64,000 nt of DNA from Kordia sp. (GTDB lineage Bacteria > Bacteroidota > Bacteroidia > Flavobacteriales > Flavobacteriaceae). Below the pieces are notes generated by a model that ran no database searches, was not told the DNA's origin, and saw only the letters and a program-made list of their open reading frames with translations. The stretch spans positions 83,336-147,335 of the forward strand of contig NVVR01000005.1 in assembly GCA_002733415.1 (NCBI GenBank), read 5' to 3'. The translations under genes and the position numbers were made by a program. Below, in pieces: positions 48,058 through 57,544 of the stretch. The first letter of the stretch is position 1, and every line of letters starts with the position of its first letter.

Positions 48058-50271
48058 ATGAAAAATATATGTTTTTTCATGTTTTTGTTATGCGCTGTTA
48101 CTTTTGCGCAGAATAAAAACCAGAATAATAACGGAACTACAATAGATAACCCAATTAAGCAAACCCCATTAAAAATAGGTGATGAATTTTCTGTTAACAT
48201 AAAAACTCCTCACCCCTATAATTCAATAGGAAAGAGAGGTGTTCTTTTTGAAAAAGAGTTTTACTCTAAAAACTCATCTTATATTAAATTGTATTTTGAG
48301 AATTTTAATCTTTTACCAGGAGATTATGTAGAAATATTTGACCCTAGTACAGGAGATAGTATTATTTATGGTGAACGAGGTAAAGTAATTGATGAAAACA
48401 AAACTATGATTAGTGATTTTTGGTCAAAAGTCATTTTTAATGAAAAGGTGATCGTTAGATTGCATACAAATGGACAATTGTCAAATAATTATGGTTTTGA
48501 TATTAAAAAGGTAGCTTATGGCTATTCCGAAGAAAGAATTAACAAAATTATTTCTCAAAATGAAGAACTTAATAAAGCTATATGTGAAGGAGATGAAAAA
48601 GAGCCAATAGAATGCTATAATGGTACAGAAATGTACGAAAAAGGAAAATCTGTATGCAGACTTTTAATAGGAGGAAGTAGTTTATGTACAGGATGGTTAT
48701 TAGGTTGCGAAGGTAATTTAATGACGAATAATCACTGTATTGGCAGTTCTTCTGAAGCAGCTAATACTGATTTTATATTTAACTACCAATATCAAAATTG
48801 TAATGGAACAAATCCTGCAAATTCCGATGTTGTAGCTTCTTCTTCTTCTTTTATAAAGACGAATTCTACATTAGATTATACTTTGGTTAAGTTACCTGTT
48901 AATCCTACAGCTCAATATGGATATTTAAGTTTGAGTTCTGTTGCCCCAGTTGTAGGAGACAGAATATATATAGTAGGTCATCCAGGAGGGAGAAGAAAAG
49001 AAATAACAGTAAACACCAACATAGGAGGAACAGCCGATGGTTATGCTCAAGTTAATATTGTTAATACAAATGGGATTAGATATTATGCCGATACAGAAGG
49101 TGGTAGTTCTGGCTCTCCTGTATTAAAATACAATAGTAATTTAGTAGTAGCAATTCATAATACAGGAGGATGTCCTAATGGCTCTTATGGAAGAAGTGAC
49201 AAGTTAATAGAGTCAATTGGGACTAGCATGCCTAATTGTGGTATCGATGATTCTGGTAATGGAGGAGGTGAGCCTACTTGTTCTGACGGGATTCAAAATG
49301 GAAGTGAAACAGGTATAGATTGTGGAGGCCCTGTGTGTGAGCCTTGCCAAACATCCTGTAATGAAAATCAAGTTGAGCTTAGTATTACTTTTGATAATTA
49401 TCCACAAGAAACATCATGGGATCTTGTAAATGGAACAGGATTAATAGTTGCTTCAGGGAGTTATTCTACTTCAAATGCAGATGGTTCAACAATTGCAAAA
49501 ACTTTGTGTTTGCCAGATGATTGCTATACTTTTACTATGAGAGATTCATATGGTGATGGCATTTGCTGCGCTTATGGTAATGGATCGTATAGCCTAACTG
49601 GACCAGAAGGTGTTATAAAAACGGGAGGAGCCTTTAGTACTTCAGAAGCAACAGAATTTTGCTTAGGTCAAGTAGCTTGTGTTGATGTTTCTTTAGACTT
49701 AAAATTTGACAACTACCCTGAGGAAACAAGTTGGGAAATAAAAGATGATACAGGGGCTATAGTAACTTCTGGTGGTACTTATGGAAATCAAGCAGATGGA
49801 AGTTTATTAACAATTGAAGAATGTTTACCAATTGGTTGTTATTCACTAACTGTTAAGGATTCTTATGGTGATGGTATGTGTTGTGCCTATGGAGATGGAT
49901 TATATACATTAGTAAATACTGCTACTGGAGCAACATTAGCTTCTGGAGGAGCTTTTTCACGTAGTGATACTAATAGGTTTTGTGTAGGTTCTGAAGTTAC
50001 AAATACTTTATTGAACAATAATTTAGAGAATTTAACTGAGGCTACATATTTAAATACTTATCCTAACCCTATTAATAATATTTTATATATAAGAACCAAT
50101 ATTAACAAAACGTTTAATTATTGTGTATATAATTTAAAAGGGCAAAACATCAAGAAGGGTGTTATAAGTAATAATGCTATAGATTTATCTAATCTTAATA
50201 ATGGAGCATATATATTAAAGATAGGCAATGACGATAAGCAAATTATAAAAAAGATTATAAAAGTTAATTAA
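48058..50271 (+). CDS. Secreted trypsin-fold serine protease with T9SS sorting domain
   Basis: The 737-residue protein has a signal peptide (to about residue 18) and a propeptide-like region. The S1-type protease domain carries the triad His226 (NNHCIG), Asp273 (LDYTLVKL) and Ser351 (GSSGSPV). A CSDGIQNGSETGIDCGGPVC motif follows near residue 410. Two tandem beta-domains of about 95 residues each contain DSYGDGICCAYG or DSYGDGMCCAYG. The C-terminal type A T9SS sorting domain starts at YPNPINNILYI (about residue 670) and ends KIIKV. It should be exported across the outer membrane as a surface or released endopeptidase; Lys- or Glu-specificity is not determined. Confidence 0.88.
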   Translation: MKNICFFMFLLCAVTFAQNKNQNNNGTTIDNPIKQTPLKIGDEFSVNIKTPHPYNSIGKRGVLFEKEFYSKNSSYIKLYFENFNLLPGDYVEIFDPSTGDSIIYGERGKVIDENKTMISDFWSKVIFNEKVIVRLHTNGQLSNNYGFDIKKVAYGYSEERINKIISQNEELNKAICEGDEKEPIECYNGTEMYEKGKSVCRLLIGGSSLCTGWLLGCEGNLMTNNHCIGSSSEAANTDFIFNYQYQNCNGTNPANSDVVASSSSFIKTNSTLDYTLVKLPVNPTAQYGYLSLSSVAPVVGDRIYIVGHPGGRRKEITVNTNIGGTADGYAQVNIVNTNGIRYYADTEGGSSGSPVLKYNSNLVVAIHNTGGCPNGSYGRSDKLIESIGTSMPNCGIDDSGNGGGEPTCSDGIQNGSETGIDCGGPVCEPCQTSCNENQVELSITFDNYPQETSWDLVNGTGLIVASGSYSTSNADGSTIAKTLCLPDDCYTFTMRDSYGDGICCAYGNGSYSLTGPEGVIKTGGAFSTSEATEFCLGQVACVDVSLDLKFDNYPEETSWEIKDDTGAIVTSGGTYGNQADGSLLTIEECLPIGCYSLTVKDSYGDGMCCAYGDGLYTLVNTATGATLASGGAFSRSDTNRFCVGSEVTNTLLNNNLENLTEATYLNTYPNPINNILYIRTNINKTFNYCVYNLKGQNIKKGVISNNAIDLSNLNNGAYILKIGNDDKQIIKKIIKVN

Positions 50272-50292
50272 TAACTATTACACATAAAAATT

Positions 50293-50359
50293 AAGGAATC
50301 AACTATTTTTTCGACCTAGTAAAAAACACCTTTTACCATGAAGAAATATTTGATTCCTT
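50293..50359 (+). promoter_or_regulatory. Long-range pairing across the msrA start codon
   Basis: AAGGAATCAA (50293-50302) in the leader is exactly complementary to TTGATTCCTT (50350-50359) within codons 5-8 of msrA. An inner TTTTTT/AAAAAA pair is also possible. The start codon would lie in the loop. The decayed msrA copy keeps both arms, fused into a terminator-like hairpin. Confidence 0.45.
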
Positions 50360-50958
50360 TTTTATTAGTTTTTATTGCGTTGTCATATACTAACACTTCA
50401 ATCTCACAAGAATTAAAGAACCCAAAACTAAAAAAAGCATACTTCGCTAGTGGTTGTTTTTGGTGTGTAGAAGCTATTTATGAAAGTTTAACTGGAGTTG
50501 AAGAAGTTATTAATGGTTATTCTGGAGGCCACACTCTAAAACCAACCTATGAAAGTAGTAATACAGGACGGACAGGACATGCTGAAGCTGTTGAAGTAAT
50601 ATACAATCCAGAAAAAGTAAGCTTTGCTACATTAGTTGACGTTTACTTCGGGTCACAAAACCCTACCCAGCTAAACGGTCAAGGCCCAGACAGAGGCTCA
50701 CAATACAGATCAATTATTTTTTATCAAAATGAAGCGCAAAAAAATATTCTTAAATCGAAAAAAGAAGCGTTAGCTACACAATTAAACTCAAAGGTTGCTG
50801 CTGAAGTAATGCCGTTTGAACAATTCTGGGTTGCAGAAAACTACCATCAAAATTACGAACGCTTACACCCTAAAAACAGATACATTCAAGGAGTATCCAT
50901 CCCTCGTTTAAATAGATTTAAACAGCAATTCCCTCAACTACTAAAAGACATTCATTAA
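50338..50958 (+). CDS. msrA: Exported peptide-methionine (S)-S-oxide reductase
   Basis: The 206-residue protein has a signal peptide (MKKYLIPFLLVFIALSYTNTSIS). The MsrA domain carries catalytic Cys40 in SGCFWCVEA, then INGYSGGH, GHAEAVEVIYNP, and the substrate-binding GPDRGSQYRS and NYHQNY. It repairs oxidised methionine in exported or periplasmic proteins, plausibly including the protease just upstream. No MsrB domain is fused. A decayed copy is present at 46827-47104. Confidence 0.92.
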   Translation: MKKYLIPFLLVFIALSYTNTSISQELKNPKLKKAYFASGCFWCVEAIYESLTGVEEVINGYSGGHTLKPTYESSNTGRTGHAEAVEVIYNPEKVSFATLVDVYFGSQNPTQLNGQGPDRGSQYRSIIFYQNEAQKNILKSKKEALATQLNSKVAAEVMPFEQFWVAENYHQNYERLHPKNRYIQGVSIPRLNRFKQQFPQLLKDIH

Positions 50959-50997
50959 CTATTTTTATCTATATGCTTCCTCCTTAATTATAGAAGC

Positions 50998-51230
50998 ATG
51001 AAAAAAAACTTTATACTTATTCTTTTCAGCATATATCCACTTTATTCACAAGACACTAAAACATATTATTCAAAGGAAACAGCCACACCAGTATAATAAC
51101 TTACCTAGTGTAGCAGACCGAAACATCTACTAAAAACACTTTTATTTTATGACTATAATGCCTTTGAAGAGGCTGGAACCAAGTCTAAAAGGAATAAACC
51201 TACGCTTCTTGCCCCTCTTAGTTGAGTTCA
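50998..51230 (+). pseudogene. Decayed 5' part of an SGNH hydrolase gene
   Basis: The sequence starts ATG and encodes MKKNFILILFSIYPLYSQDTK before stopping after about 32 codons. It parallels the intact gene at 53449 (signal peptide KKLYFVLILFSTYSIYSQDTK) and remains alignable for about 230 bp with indels (for example TTTTATGACTATAATGCC against TTATGACTCCAATACTCC). The 25 bp before the ATG are also similar. The remainder of the gene is lost. Confidence 0.8.
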
Positions 51231-52500
51231 AAAGACTTACATTATAGCCTTAAAATATTCTGCTGACATATTAATGATTCTGTTTTCACAATAAATTAAG
51301 GTACTCTTATAAGAGTATAGATGTTGTTCTAGTAATACTATTTAAATAAAAAAACTTGTCTTACTTTTTTATTTCATTTTACTAAAAAACACGAAAATCT
51401 TATCTTCTGTATTGTTACAATATACTAGATAAATTTTGACATAATTTATATGCTTTTCTAATAAAAAAACATGTTGCTCTTTGTAATTCATTTTATCCTG
51501 AACTCCTGCTCAATTTGTATAAAAAACCTCCTCTATAGTTTTAAAATGCCTCCAATAAACAATAATTATATAGTTTATTTCAAGATTTTTTCCTAGGATA
51601 ATCCACCTGTTTTTTTCTAATTACATGAAGTCTAATCAATCCAACTTTGTACGTTAATGTGTAGTAAAAAACATTTCCATGAAACTATAGCTTCGGATAA
51701 GAAACATTTAAAATATTTATTTTTTCTCGTAAACTTATTTCAAAAACCTAACTTCGATTGACATATTAAATTACAAATAACTGATTATCAGTGTCCTGTA
51801 TGTGTTTTTATGCTTGATCGTTTACTCTCTTTTTAAGTAATCATTAAAAAAGAACATTATAAAGAAGTGTGCCTTATGCCCCCTAAAAAAACGCACAAAC
51901 AACTGAATATTGGTGTTTTTATTAACAAAACTCAAGTTAAGGGCAATATTTAACTCCGTAGAATATAAATATAACTTCGTGTTTAGTAAAGGCAAAAAAA
52001 TATTTATAAGAACTTCTGAAAATAATGATTTAGCAAATTCAATTAATTATTCTAGTTCCAAACAATTTGCACCCCAAAACTCTCTTTATTTAAACTATTC
52101 TACAACTTTATATATTGAATCTATGTGAATTATAACCGATAGGATATAATAAAATTGTAATAAATGGGTAACCTTTTACTCTAATCTATAACTATTAAGT
52201 AAAGGAGGTATGTTACATAACAAAACTATTCTATGTCATTGTCTTAGTTTTCAACTCCTTTTCCCATTAACTTAAAGCTACTACTATGTCAGATTTAACA
52301 AGACTTATTCAATTAAAGAAGGTACTATATTTTAGTGAAAATGCAATAATTATTGTTCCAGCCCCCCCAATATTGGAAATTATTCAAATAATATTCAAAA
52401 AATTATTGGTTAAGTTCAAAGTATAAAAGTTAAAAGCAATTGATCTTTTATATCTATTTATTCTAACTAAATACAAGTTATAAACAATAATAGCAAAAAA
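51231..52500. other. Non-coding, degenerate stretch of about 1.3 kb
   Basis: Very AT-rich, with no supportable gene. A 72-codon open frame at 51910-52128 shows no recognisable protein features. ATGGGTAAC occurs at 52164-52172, and a short frame from ATG 52286 (46 codons) follows at a distance (122 bp) similar to that at the intact secreted-protein genes. This suggests the promoter region of a decayed gene. Confidence 0.55.
52164..52172 (+). promoter_or_regulatory. ATGGGTAAC motif, copy 4
   Basis: This copy lies in the degenerate region, 122 bp before the ATG at 52286, where a decayed gene probably began. Confidence 0.35.
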
Positions 52501-52512
52501 AAATTCAATTCC

Positions 52513-52970
52513 TTTTCGCTAGAAAGAGCTTTTGGTATACACGTGTCTATTAGTCCAAACCAAGATCTCAAACGAAGTGATTACATTGGTTTCAAACAGC
52601 TGACATAGGGGTTAGACACATGCTTAATGGAGAATTAGGGGTGGAGATTAGTTATAATCGATTTGAAAATAGGTTTGATGAAAATTTCTGAAATTCCCTT
52701 CATATAATAGGGATTTAAGGCATCTTTAAACTTAGTTAAACTTTAATTTTTTCTTCGGAATTTAGAAAAAAGAATGCACTACTAATGCATAGTTACATAG
52801 GAATTTCACACGCGTAACCCGGTGTATTAAAAAAACATGAAAAACAGGGCTTTTTAGCTTTGGACTTACACCAAATAAAGATTTTGTAAAATGGACGAGC
52901 GCATTAGAAATTTTATTATTGGATGTAGCTACCTTTATAAATTATCAGATTCTTTTGTTTTTAAGTGCCG
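52513..52970 (+). pseudogene. Frameshifted outer-membrane beta-barrel (OmpA-like) gene remnant
   Basis: One frame reads LERAFGIHVSISPNQDL then RSDYIGF (about 52519-52593). After a frameshift another reads ADIGVRHMLNGELGVEISYN, then RFENRFDENF and a stop at 52689-52691. Further fragments (KKHEKQGF; LGLTPNKDFVKW-like) follow in shifting frames to about 52970. The pattern GVRHMLNxxxGVEISYNRFEN fits N-terminal barrels of flavobacterial OmpA-family porins. Several frameshifts and stops make it non-functional. The family assignment is tentative. Confidence 0.5.
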
Positions 52971-53448
52971 ATAGAACCTATATAGTTAGTTATATACAAC
53001 TATAATGAGAATTAATGTATAACGATTATAGAAAAATTAAACAAGACCTTTTAAAAATGTTTTCTTATAATTAACTAACCTCAGTACAATATTCATTCAA
53101 CTATCGTAGAATGATACACACCTCTATTCAAAACACAATCAAACAACAAGAAATAAATAAATTCCTATAATCATAATAAATACTATTTCTCTTTAAAAAA
53201 AACATCGTTCTTTACGATATTATTTCACATCAAAACTTTTAAAGAAGAATAAATAGTCATCCTTTATTATATTCTAATAGCTCATAATACAAAGCAAGAA
53301 GAGCTTCTAGGAGTCTTTTTGTTAATATCTTTTTAATTAATAAATGTTTTCACCCTTCCTCTTTTACTAAAACACCTCCTAATTAAATAACTACTGTTTA
53401 ACCCAGTAACTATTTTCATATATTTGCTCCACCCTTAATTATAGCAAA
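52971..53448. other. Non-coding spacer before the SGNH hydrolase gene
   Basis: AT-rich with no coding frame. The last 50 bp resemble the sequence upstream of the decayed copy at 50998 (TTAATTATAG before the ATG in both). Confidence 0.55.
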
Positions 53449-54717
53449 ATGAAAAAACTTTACTTTGTGCTGATTCTTTTCAGCACGTATTCAATCTATT
53501 CACAAGATACAAAAAACGTATTATTCCTAGGAAATAGCTACACTTATGTAAACAACCTCCCTAGTTTAGTACAACAGGCCGCAACTTCTACTGGAGACAC
53601 TTTTACTTATGACTCCAATACTCCAGGTGGACATCGATTAAAAGGACATGCTACAAATACTACTAGTATTAATAAGATAGCAGTAGGAAATTGGGACTAT
53701 GTTGTATTACAGGATCAAAGTCAATACCCATCTTTTCCAGACGCTCAGGTTGCTACTGAAGTGTACCCATATGCAACACAGTTGAGTAATTTAATAAAAC
53801 AACATAATCCTTGTGCTACAACTACCTTTTATATGACCTGGGGAAGAGAAAATGGTGACGCAAATAATTGCGGTGGCTGGCCACCTGTTTGTACTTACGA
53901 AGGTATGGACGACTTATTACGCCAACGTTATCAAATAATGGCTAACGATAATAACGGTATTACTTCTCCAGTAGGAGCAGTTTGGAGATACTTAAGAACC
54001 AACCATCCAACAATAGACCTATATTCTGGGGATGGAAGTCACCCTTCTTTAACCGGTAGTTATGCTGGAGCCATTACCTTTTACTGTACATTATTTAGAA
54101 AAGACCCTACTCTAGTTACATTTAATTCTACATTAAGTGATTCCGATGCTACTATTATTAAAAATGCTGTTAAGCAGGTTGTTTTTAATGATTTCCTAGA
54201 ATGGAACATTGGAAAATATGATCCAATTGCAAGCTTCAATACTACCAATACTAATGAAAACTATACCTTCACAAATACCAGCCAAAACGGAGTTAGTTAT
54301 AACTGGGATTTTGGAGATGGAAATACATCAACAGATGGAAACCCTATCCATACATATACCAGTAATAGTATTTACACCATAACACTTACTACAAGTAATT
54401 GTGGAAAAACATCAGTAGTAACTCATGATATTACTGTGAGTGCTTTAACTATTGAAGACAATGAACCTCTTAAGAATGATTTTCAGATAATCAAAAACCC
54501 AATAACAGATTACCTCACCATCAGTTCTAATCTTTTTAATCAAAGTAGGTATCAAATAAGAATTATTTCTGTTATCGGACAACAGATAAGAATTGTTAAT
54601 TCTTATCACGATACATTACAGAAAATAAACATTAGCAACTTAGCAACTGGGATATACATATTAAACATTTCAGATTCCGATAAAAGTGTATATAACACGA
54701 AGTTTATAAAACAGTAA
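53449..54717 (+). CDS. Secreted SGNH/GDSL-like hydrolase with PKD and T9SS sorting domains
   Basis: The 422-residue protein has a signal peptide to about residue 18. The SGNH-like domain has block I VLFLGNSYTYVNN (Ser30), a block II/III-like region, and the catalytic pair in SGDGSHPSLTG (Asp195, His198); it resembles DUF4886-type hydrolases. A PKD domain occupies about residues 257-330 (YNWDFGDGNTSTDGNP). The T9SS sorting domain starts near residue 345 (FQIIKNPITDYLTIS). It is probably an exported esterase or deacetylase acting on polysaccharide; substrate unknown. A decayed copy lies at 50998. Confidence 0.82.
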   Translation: MKKLYFVLILFSTYSIYSQDTKNVLFLGNSYTYVNNLPSLVQQAATSTGDTFTYDSNTPGGHRLKGHATNTTSINKIAVGNWDYVVLQDQSQYPSFPDAQVATEVYPYATQLSNLIKQHNPCATTTFYMTWGRENGDANNCGGWPPVCTYEGMDDLLRQRYQIMANDNNGITSPVGAVWRYLRTNHPTIDLYSGDGSHPSLTGSYAGAITFYCTLFRKDPTLVTFNSTLSDSDATIIKNAVKQVVFNDFLEWNIGKYDPIASFNTTNTNENYTFTNTSQNGVSYNWDFGDGNTSTDGNPIHTYTSNSIYTITLTTSNCGKTSVVTHDITVSALTIEDNEPLKNDFQIIKNPITDYLTISSNLFNQSRYQIRIISVIGQQIRIVNSYHDTLQKINISNLATGIYILNISDSDKSVYNTKFIKQ

Positions 54718-54815
54718 CTTTAAATCAATACCTCATCGTAAATACAGAAGGTATGAATTAACAATAACATTTTTCATTCTAAGTATTCTGATAACTATCG
54801 AAATACTTAGAAATC

Positions 54816-54834
54816 AAACCCACTGGTGGGATTT
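54816..54834. repeat. Short palindrome of the AAACCCACTnnTGGG family, copy C
   Basis: AAACCCACTGGTGGGATTT lies about 80 bp before the kynureninase start codon. A second hairpin (AAGTATT...AATACTT) lies just upstream at 54781-54808. Related copies are at 6798 and 40761. Confidence 0.5.
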
Positions 54835-54850
54835 AAAACCAAAGCACTTT

Positions 54851-54878
54851 TTGTTTTGGTTTTATTTATATATATTTG
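54851..54878 (+). promoter_or_regulatory. Promoter of the kynurenine cluster
   Basis: TTG at 54851-54853 and TATATTTG at 54871-54878 with a 17-nt spacer match the Bacteroidota consensus and lie 35 bp before the kynureninase ATG. This placement shows that the longer frame from 54826 is not the real start. Confidence 0.55.
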
Positions 54879-54912
54879 TGAAACACTGTTTCAATTATTA
54901 AAACAACAAACG

Positions 54913-56181
54913 ATGTCAGTAGCATACGAAGCAACTTTAGAATTCGCAAAAAGCCTTGATCAACAAGATAAAATAGCACATTATAGAGAACAATTTCACA
55001 TTCCAAAAGATAAAGGCGGTAATAACTGGATTTATATGTGTGGAAATTCATTGGGTTTACAACCAAAATCAACAAAAGAATATATCAATCAAGAATTAGA
55101 AGATTGGGCAAATTTTGGTGTTGAGGGGCATTTTGAAGCGAAAAATCCGTGGATGCCATATCATGAATTTTTAACAGAATCAATGGCAAAAGTTGTTGGA
55201 GCTAAACCAATTGAAGTGGTTACTATGAATACCTTAACAACAAATTTACACTTGTTAATGGTATCCTTTTATCAACCTACCAAAACAAAATTTAAAATAT
55301 TAATTGAATCCGATGCATTCCCTTCTGATCGCTATGCAGTAGAATCACAATTACGTTTTCATGGTTTTTCCCCTAAAGAAGGATTAGTAGAATGGAAACC
55401 TCGCCCAGGAGAAGACCTACTTAGAATGGAAGATTTAGAAACTATTCTTAAGGAACAAGGTGACGAAATAGCATTGTTACTTATTGGTGGTGTCAATTAT
55501 TATACAGGACAATCATTAGATATAAAAAAAATAGCAGAATTAGGTCATGCTAAAAACTGTATGGTTGGGATTGATTTAGCACATGGAGTAGGAAATATAA
55601 AACCAGAATTACACAATTCAGGAGTTGATTTTGCAGCTTGGTGTACGTATAAATACTTAAATTCAGGACCAGGAAGTTTAGGAGGTTTATTTGTTCATGA
55701 AAAGCACGCCAATGACAAATCATTAAAAAAATTCTCTGGGTGGTGGAGTCATAATAAAACAACACGTTTTAACATGCGACAAGAGCTTGATGTAATGCCT
55801 GGAGCTGAAGGGTATCAATTGAGTAACCCTCCTATTTTATCTATGGCAGCTATAAAAGCCTCTTTAGATATGTTCAATGAAGTAGGTATGGACGCACTTA
55901 GAGAAAAATCAGAGGAACTTACTGGTTACTTTGAATATTTATTGAATACAATTGAATCAGACGCTATTAAAATAATTACACCTTCTAATCCAAAAGAAAG
56001 AGGTTGTCAATTATCTATACAAGTAAAAAATGCTGATAAAGGCTTACACGAAAAGTTAACAGCAAACCATATCATAACGGATTGGAGAGAACCAGATGTT
56101 ATCCGTTGTGCACCAATTCCATTATACAATTCATTTGAAGATGTATACAAAATGGTAGGAAAATTAAAAGAATTAGTTTAA
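54913..56181 (+). CDS. kynU: Kynureninase
   Basis: The 422-residue PLP enzyme cleaves kynurenine or 3-hydroxykynurenine to (3-hydroxy)anthranilate and alanine. The PLP Lys247 is in [13 protein letters not shown], and Asp221/His224 are in [11 protein letters not shown]. The N-terminal [12 protein letters not shown] is diagnostic for kynureninases. The frame can extend to a GTG at 54826, but those codons come from a palindrome and lie over the promoter. Neighbouring genes for later steps make the 3-hydroxyanthranilate branch its likely role. Confidence 0.93.
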   Translation: MSVAYEATLEFAKSLDQQDKIAHYREQFHIPKDKGGNNWIYMCGNSLGLQPKSTKEYINQELEDWANFGVEGHFEAKNPWMPYHEFLTESMAKVVGAKPIEVVTMNTLTTNLHLLMVSFYQPTKTKFKILIESDAFPSDRYAVESQLRFHGFSPKEGLVEWKPRPGEDLLRMEDLETILKEQGDEIALLLIGGVNYYTGQSLDIKKIAELGHAKNCMVGIDLAHGVGNIKPELHNSGVDFAAWCTYKYLNSGPGSLGGLFVHEKHANDKSLKKFSGWWSHNKTTRFNMRQELDVMPGAEGYQLSNPPILSMAAIKASLDMFNEVGMDALREKSEELTGYFEYLLNTIESDAIKIITPSNPKERGCQLSIQVKNADKGLHEKLTANHIITDWREPDVIRCAPIPLYNSFEDVYKMVGKLKELV

Positions 56182-56194
56182 AATACAGAATAAC

Positions 56195-56608
56195 ATGAAT
56201 AAAGGAAAGCTAATAAAACACAAAGCAACACCAAGAGGTAAGTTCCCACATGTAAAACGTGTAGGTGATTTTATATTTGTTTCTGGAACAAGTTCTAGAA
56301 GAACAGATAATACTTTTGAAGGTGTTGAAGTTGATGAATTTGGTACAACTAAATTAGATATTAAAGCACAGACAAAGGCTGTTTTAGAAAATATCAATGA
56401 CATATTAAAAGAAGAAGGCGCAAGTTTAAAAGATATTGTAGATGTTTCTTCTTTTTTAGTAAACATGAACGACTTCGGTGGTTATAACGAAGTATATGCA
56501 CAGTACTTTGATTATGATGGACCAACACGTACTACTGTTGCTGTACACCAATTACCTCATCCTCATTTATTAGTTGAGATTAAAGTTACTGCATACAAGA
56601 AGCAATAA
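56195..56608 (+). CDS. RidA-family protein, probable 2-aminomuconate deaminase
   Basis: The 137-residue RidA (YjgF/UK114) fold protein contains [44 protein letters not shown] and [15 protein letters not shown]. General RidA proteins hydrolyse imines. In the modified meta-cleavage route of 2-nitrobenzoate/3-hydroxyanthranilate degradation, a RidA relative acts as 2-aminomuconate deaminase. The location 13 bp after kynU and beside the dehydrogenase and ACMSD genes supports that specific role (inference). Confidence 0.82.
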   Translation: MNKGKLIKHKATPRGKFPHVKRVGDFIFVSGTSSRRTDNTFEGVEVDEFGTTKLDIKAQTKAVLENINDILKEEGASLKDIVDVSSFLVNMNDFGGYNEVYAQYFDYDGPTRTTVAVHQLPHPHLLVEIKVTAYKKQ

Positions 56609-56702
56609 AACATTATTACGAAGTTTTGAGAAAAACTGAAGTAATCTCATTAAATAGATTACTCAGTTCATTCTTCAATCCTAATGGATAGATCATAAAC
56701 AT

Positions 56703-57464
56703 ATGACTAACGAAAAGAAAATACTAAATACTTCTGTTGAAAAGGCTTTCAAAATATTGGATTGCTTTACACCTTCTATTCAAGAATTAGGAGTGACTGA
56801 AATTGCTCGCAAAATGGGTACTAACAAAAGTGCAGTATACCGAATGTTAGCAACTATGGTTGCATTAGATGTAATTCAGCAAAATTCTGAAAATGATAAA
56901 TACCGTTTAGGGTTAAAACTATTTGAATTAGGCCAACGTGTTTCTATCAATAAAAACTTTATCAATAAGGCAAGACCTTATATGGAGGAATTAGTAAAAC
57001 GTGCCGATGAAACCGCCCATTTAGCCATCTATAAAAATCAAGAAGTTTATTTTTTAGACAAAGTAGAAGGTCCTCACGATTTGCAAATTAACACTCAAAT
57101 TGGTTCTAAAAAACAATTGTATTGTACAGGATTAGGAAAAATAATGCTTGCTTTCGGTGAGCCAAATTATAAAGCAGTAATTCAAAATTTATCTTTAGAA
57201 GCCATTACCGGTAATACCATTACAAATAAAACAAAACTTCTTTTAGAAATTGACAAAATAAAAAAAGAAGGATTTGCCTTAGATATGGAAGAAAATGAAG
57301 TTGGTTTAATCTGTGTTGCTGTTCCTGTATTTAATCGGAACGGACAGTTTATTGCTGCAATCAGTAACTCTGGCCCAACTGCTAGATTTAATGAAACCAA
57401 AATTCAGAATTACACAGATGTATTAAAAGAAACGGCAAACCAATTGAAATTGATTTTCAATTAG
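56703..57464 (+). CDS. IclR-family transcriptional regulator
   Basis: The 253-residue protein has an N-terminal winged helix (residues about 10-70, VTEIARKMGTNKSAVYRMLATM) and a C-terminal IclR effector domain (YCTGLGKIMLAF, then GFALDMEENEVGLICVAVPVFN). IclR proteins usually control aromatic catabolic operons in response to a pathway intermediate. It lies inside the kynurenine cluster and is its likely regulator. No clear operator palindrome was identified. Confidence 0.88.
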   Translation: MTNEKKILNTSVEKAFKILDCFTPSIQELGVTEIARKMGTNKSAVYRMLATMVALDVIQQNSENDKYRLGLKLFELGQRVSINKNFINKARPYMEELVKRADETAHLAIYKNQEVYFLDKVEGPHDLQINTQIGSKKQLYCTGLGKIMLAFGEPNYKAVIQNLSLEAITGNTITNKTKLLLEIDKIKKEGFALDMEENEVGLICVAVPVFNRNGQFIAAISNSGPTARFNETKIQNYTDVLKETANQLKLIFN

Positions 57465-57514
57465 AAATAAATTAAAATAAAAAGGAATAAAGAACATCTA
57501 ATTAAAAACTAAAT

Positions 57515-57537
57515 ATCTCCTCGAGCGCAGTCGATAG
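57515..57537. repeat. TCGAGCGCAGTCGA palindrome upstream of the GIY-YIG gene
   Basis: The imperfect palindrome TCGA-GCGCAG-TCGA (57521-57534) ends 10 bp before the GIY-YIG start codon. Identical 14-mers recur at 57885-57898 and, inverted, at 57932-57945. Its high GC contrasts with the surroundings. Confidence 0.8.
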
Positions 57538-57544
57538 CTTAATT

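Noticed and set aside
48058..50271. Internal repeats of the serine protease as a sign of toxin or adhesin modules
   Set aside because: The two DSYGDG(I/M)CCAYG domains are explained as tandem beta-domains of a T9SS substrate; nothing points to a toxin.
51910..52128. A 72-codon open frame in the degenerate region
   Set aside because: No recognisable motif, no upstream promoter, and it is surrounded by decayed DNA; it is probably a chance frame.
54826..54912. N-terminal extension of kynureninase with a hydrophobic segment
   Set aside because: It overlaps a palindrome and the promoter TATATTTG at 54871-54878; the family start is at 54913.
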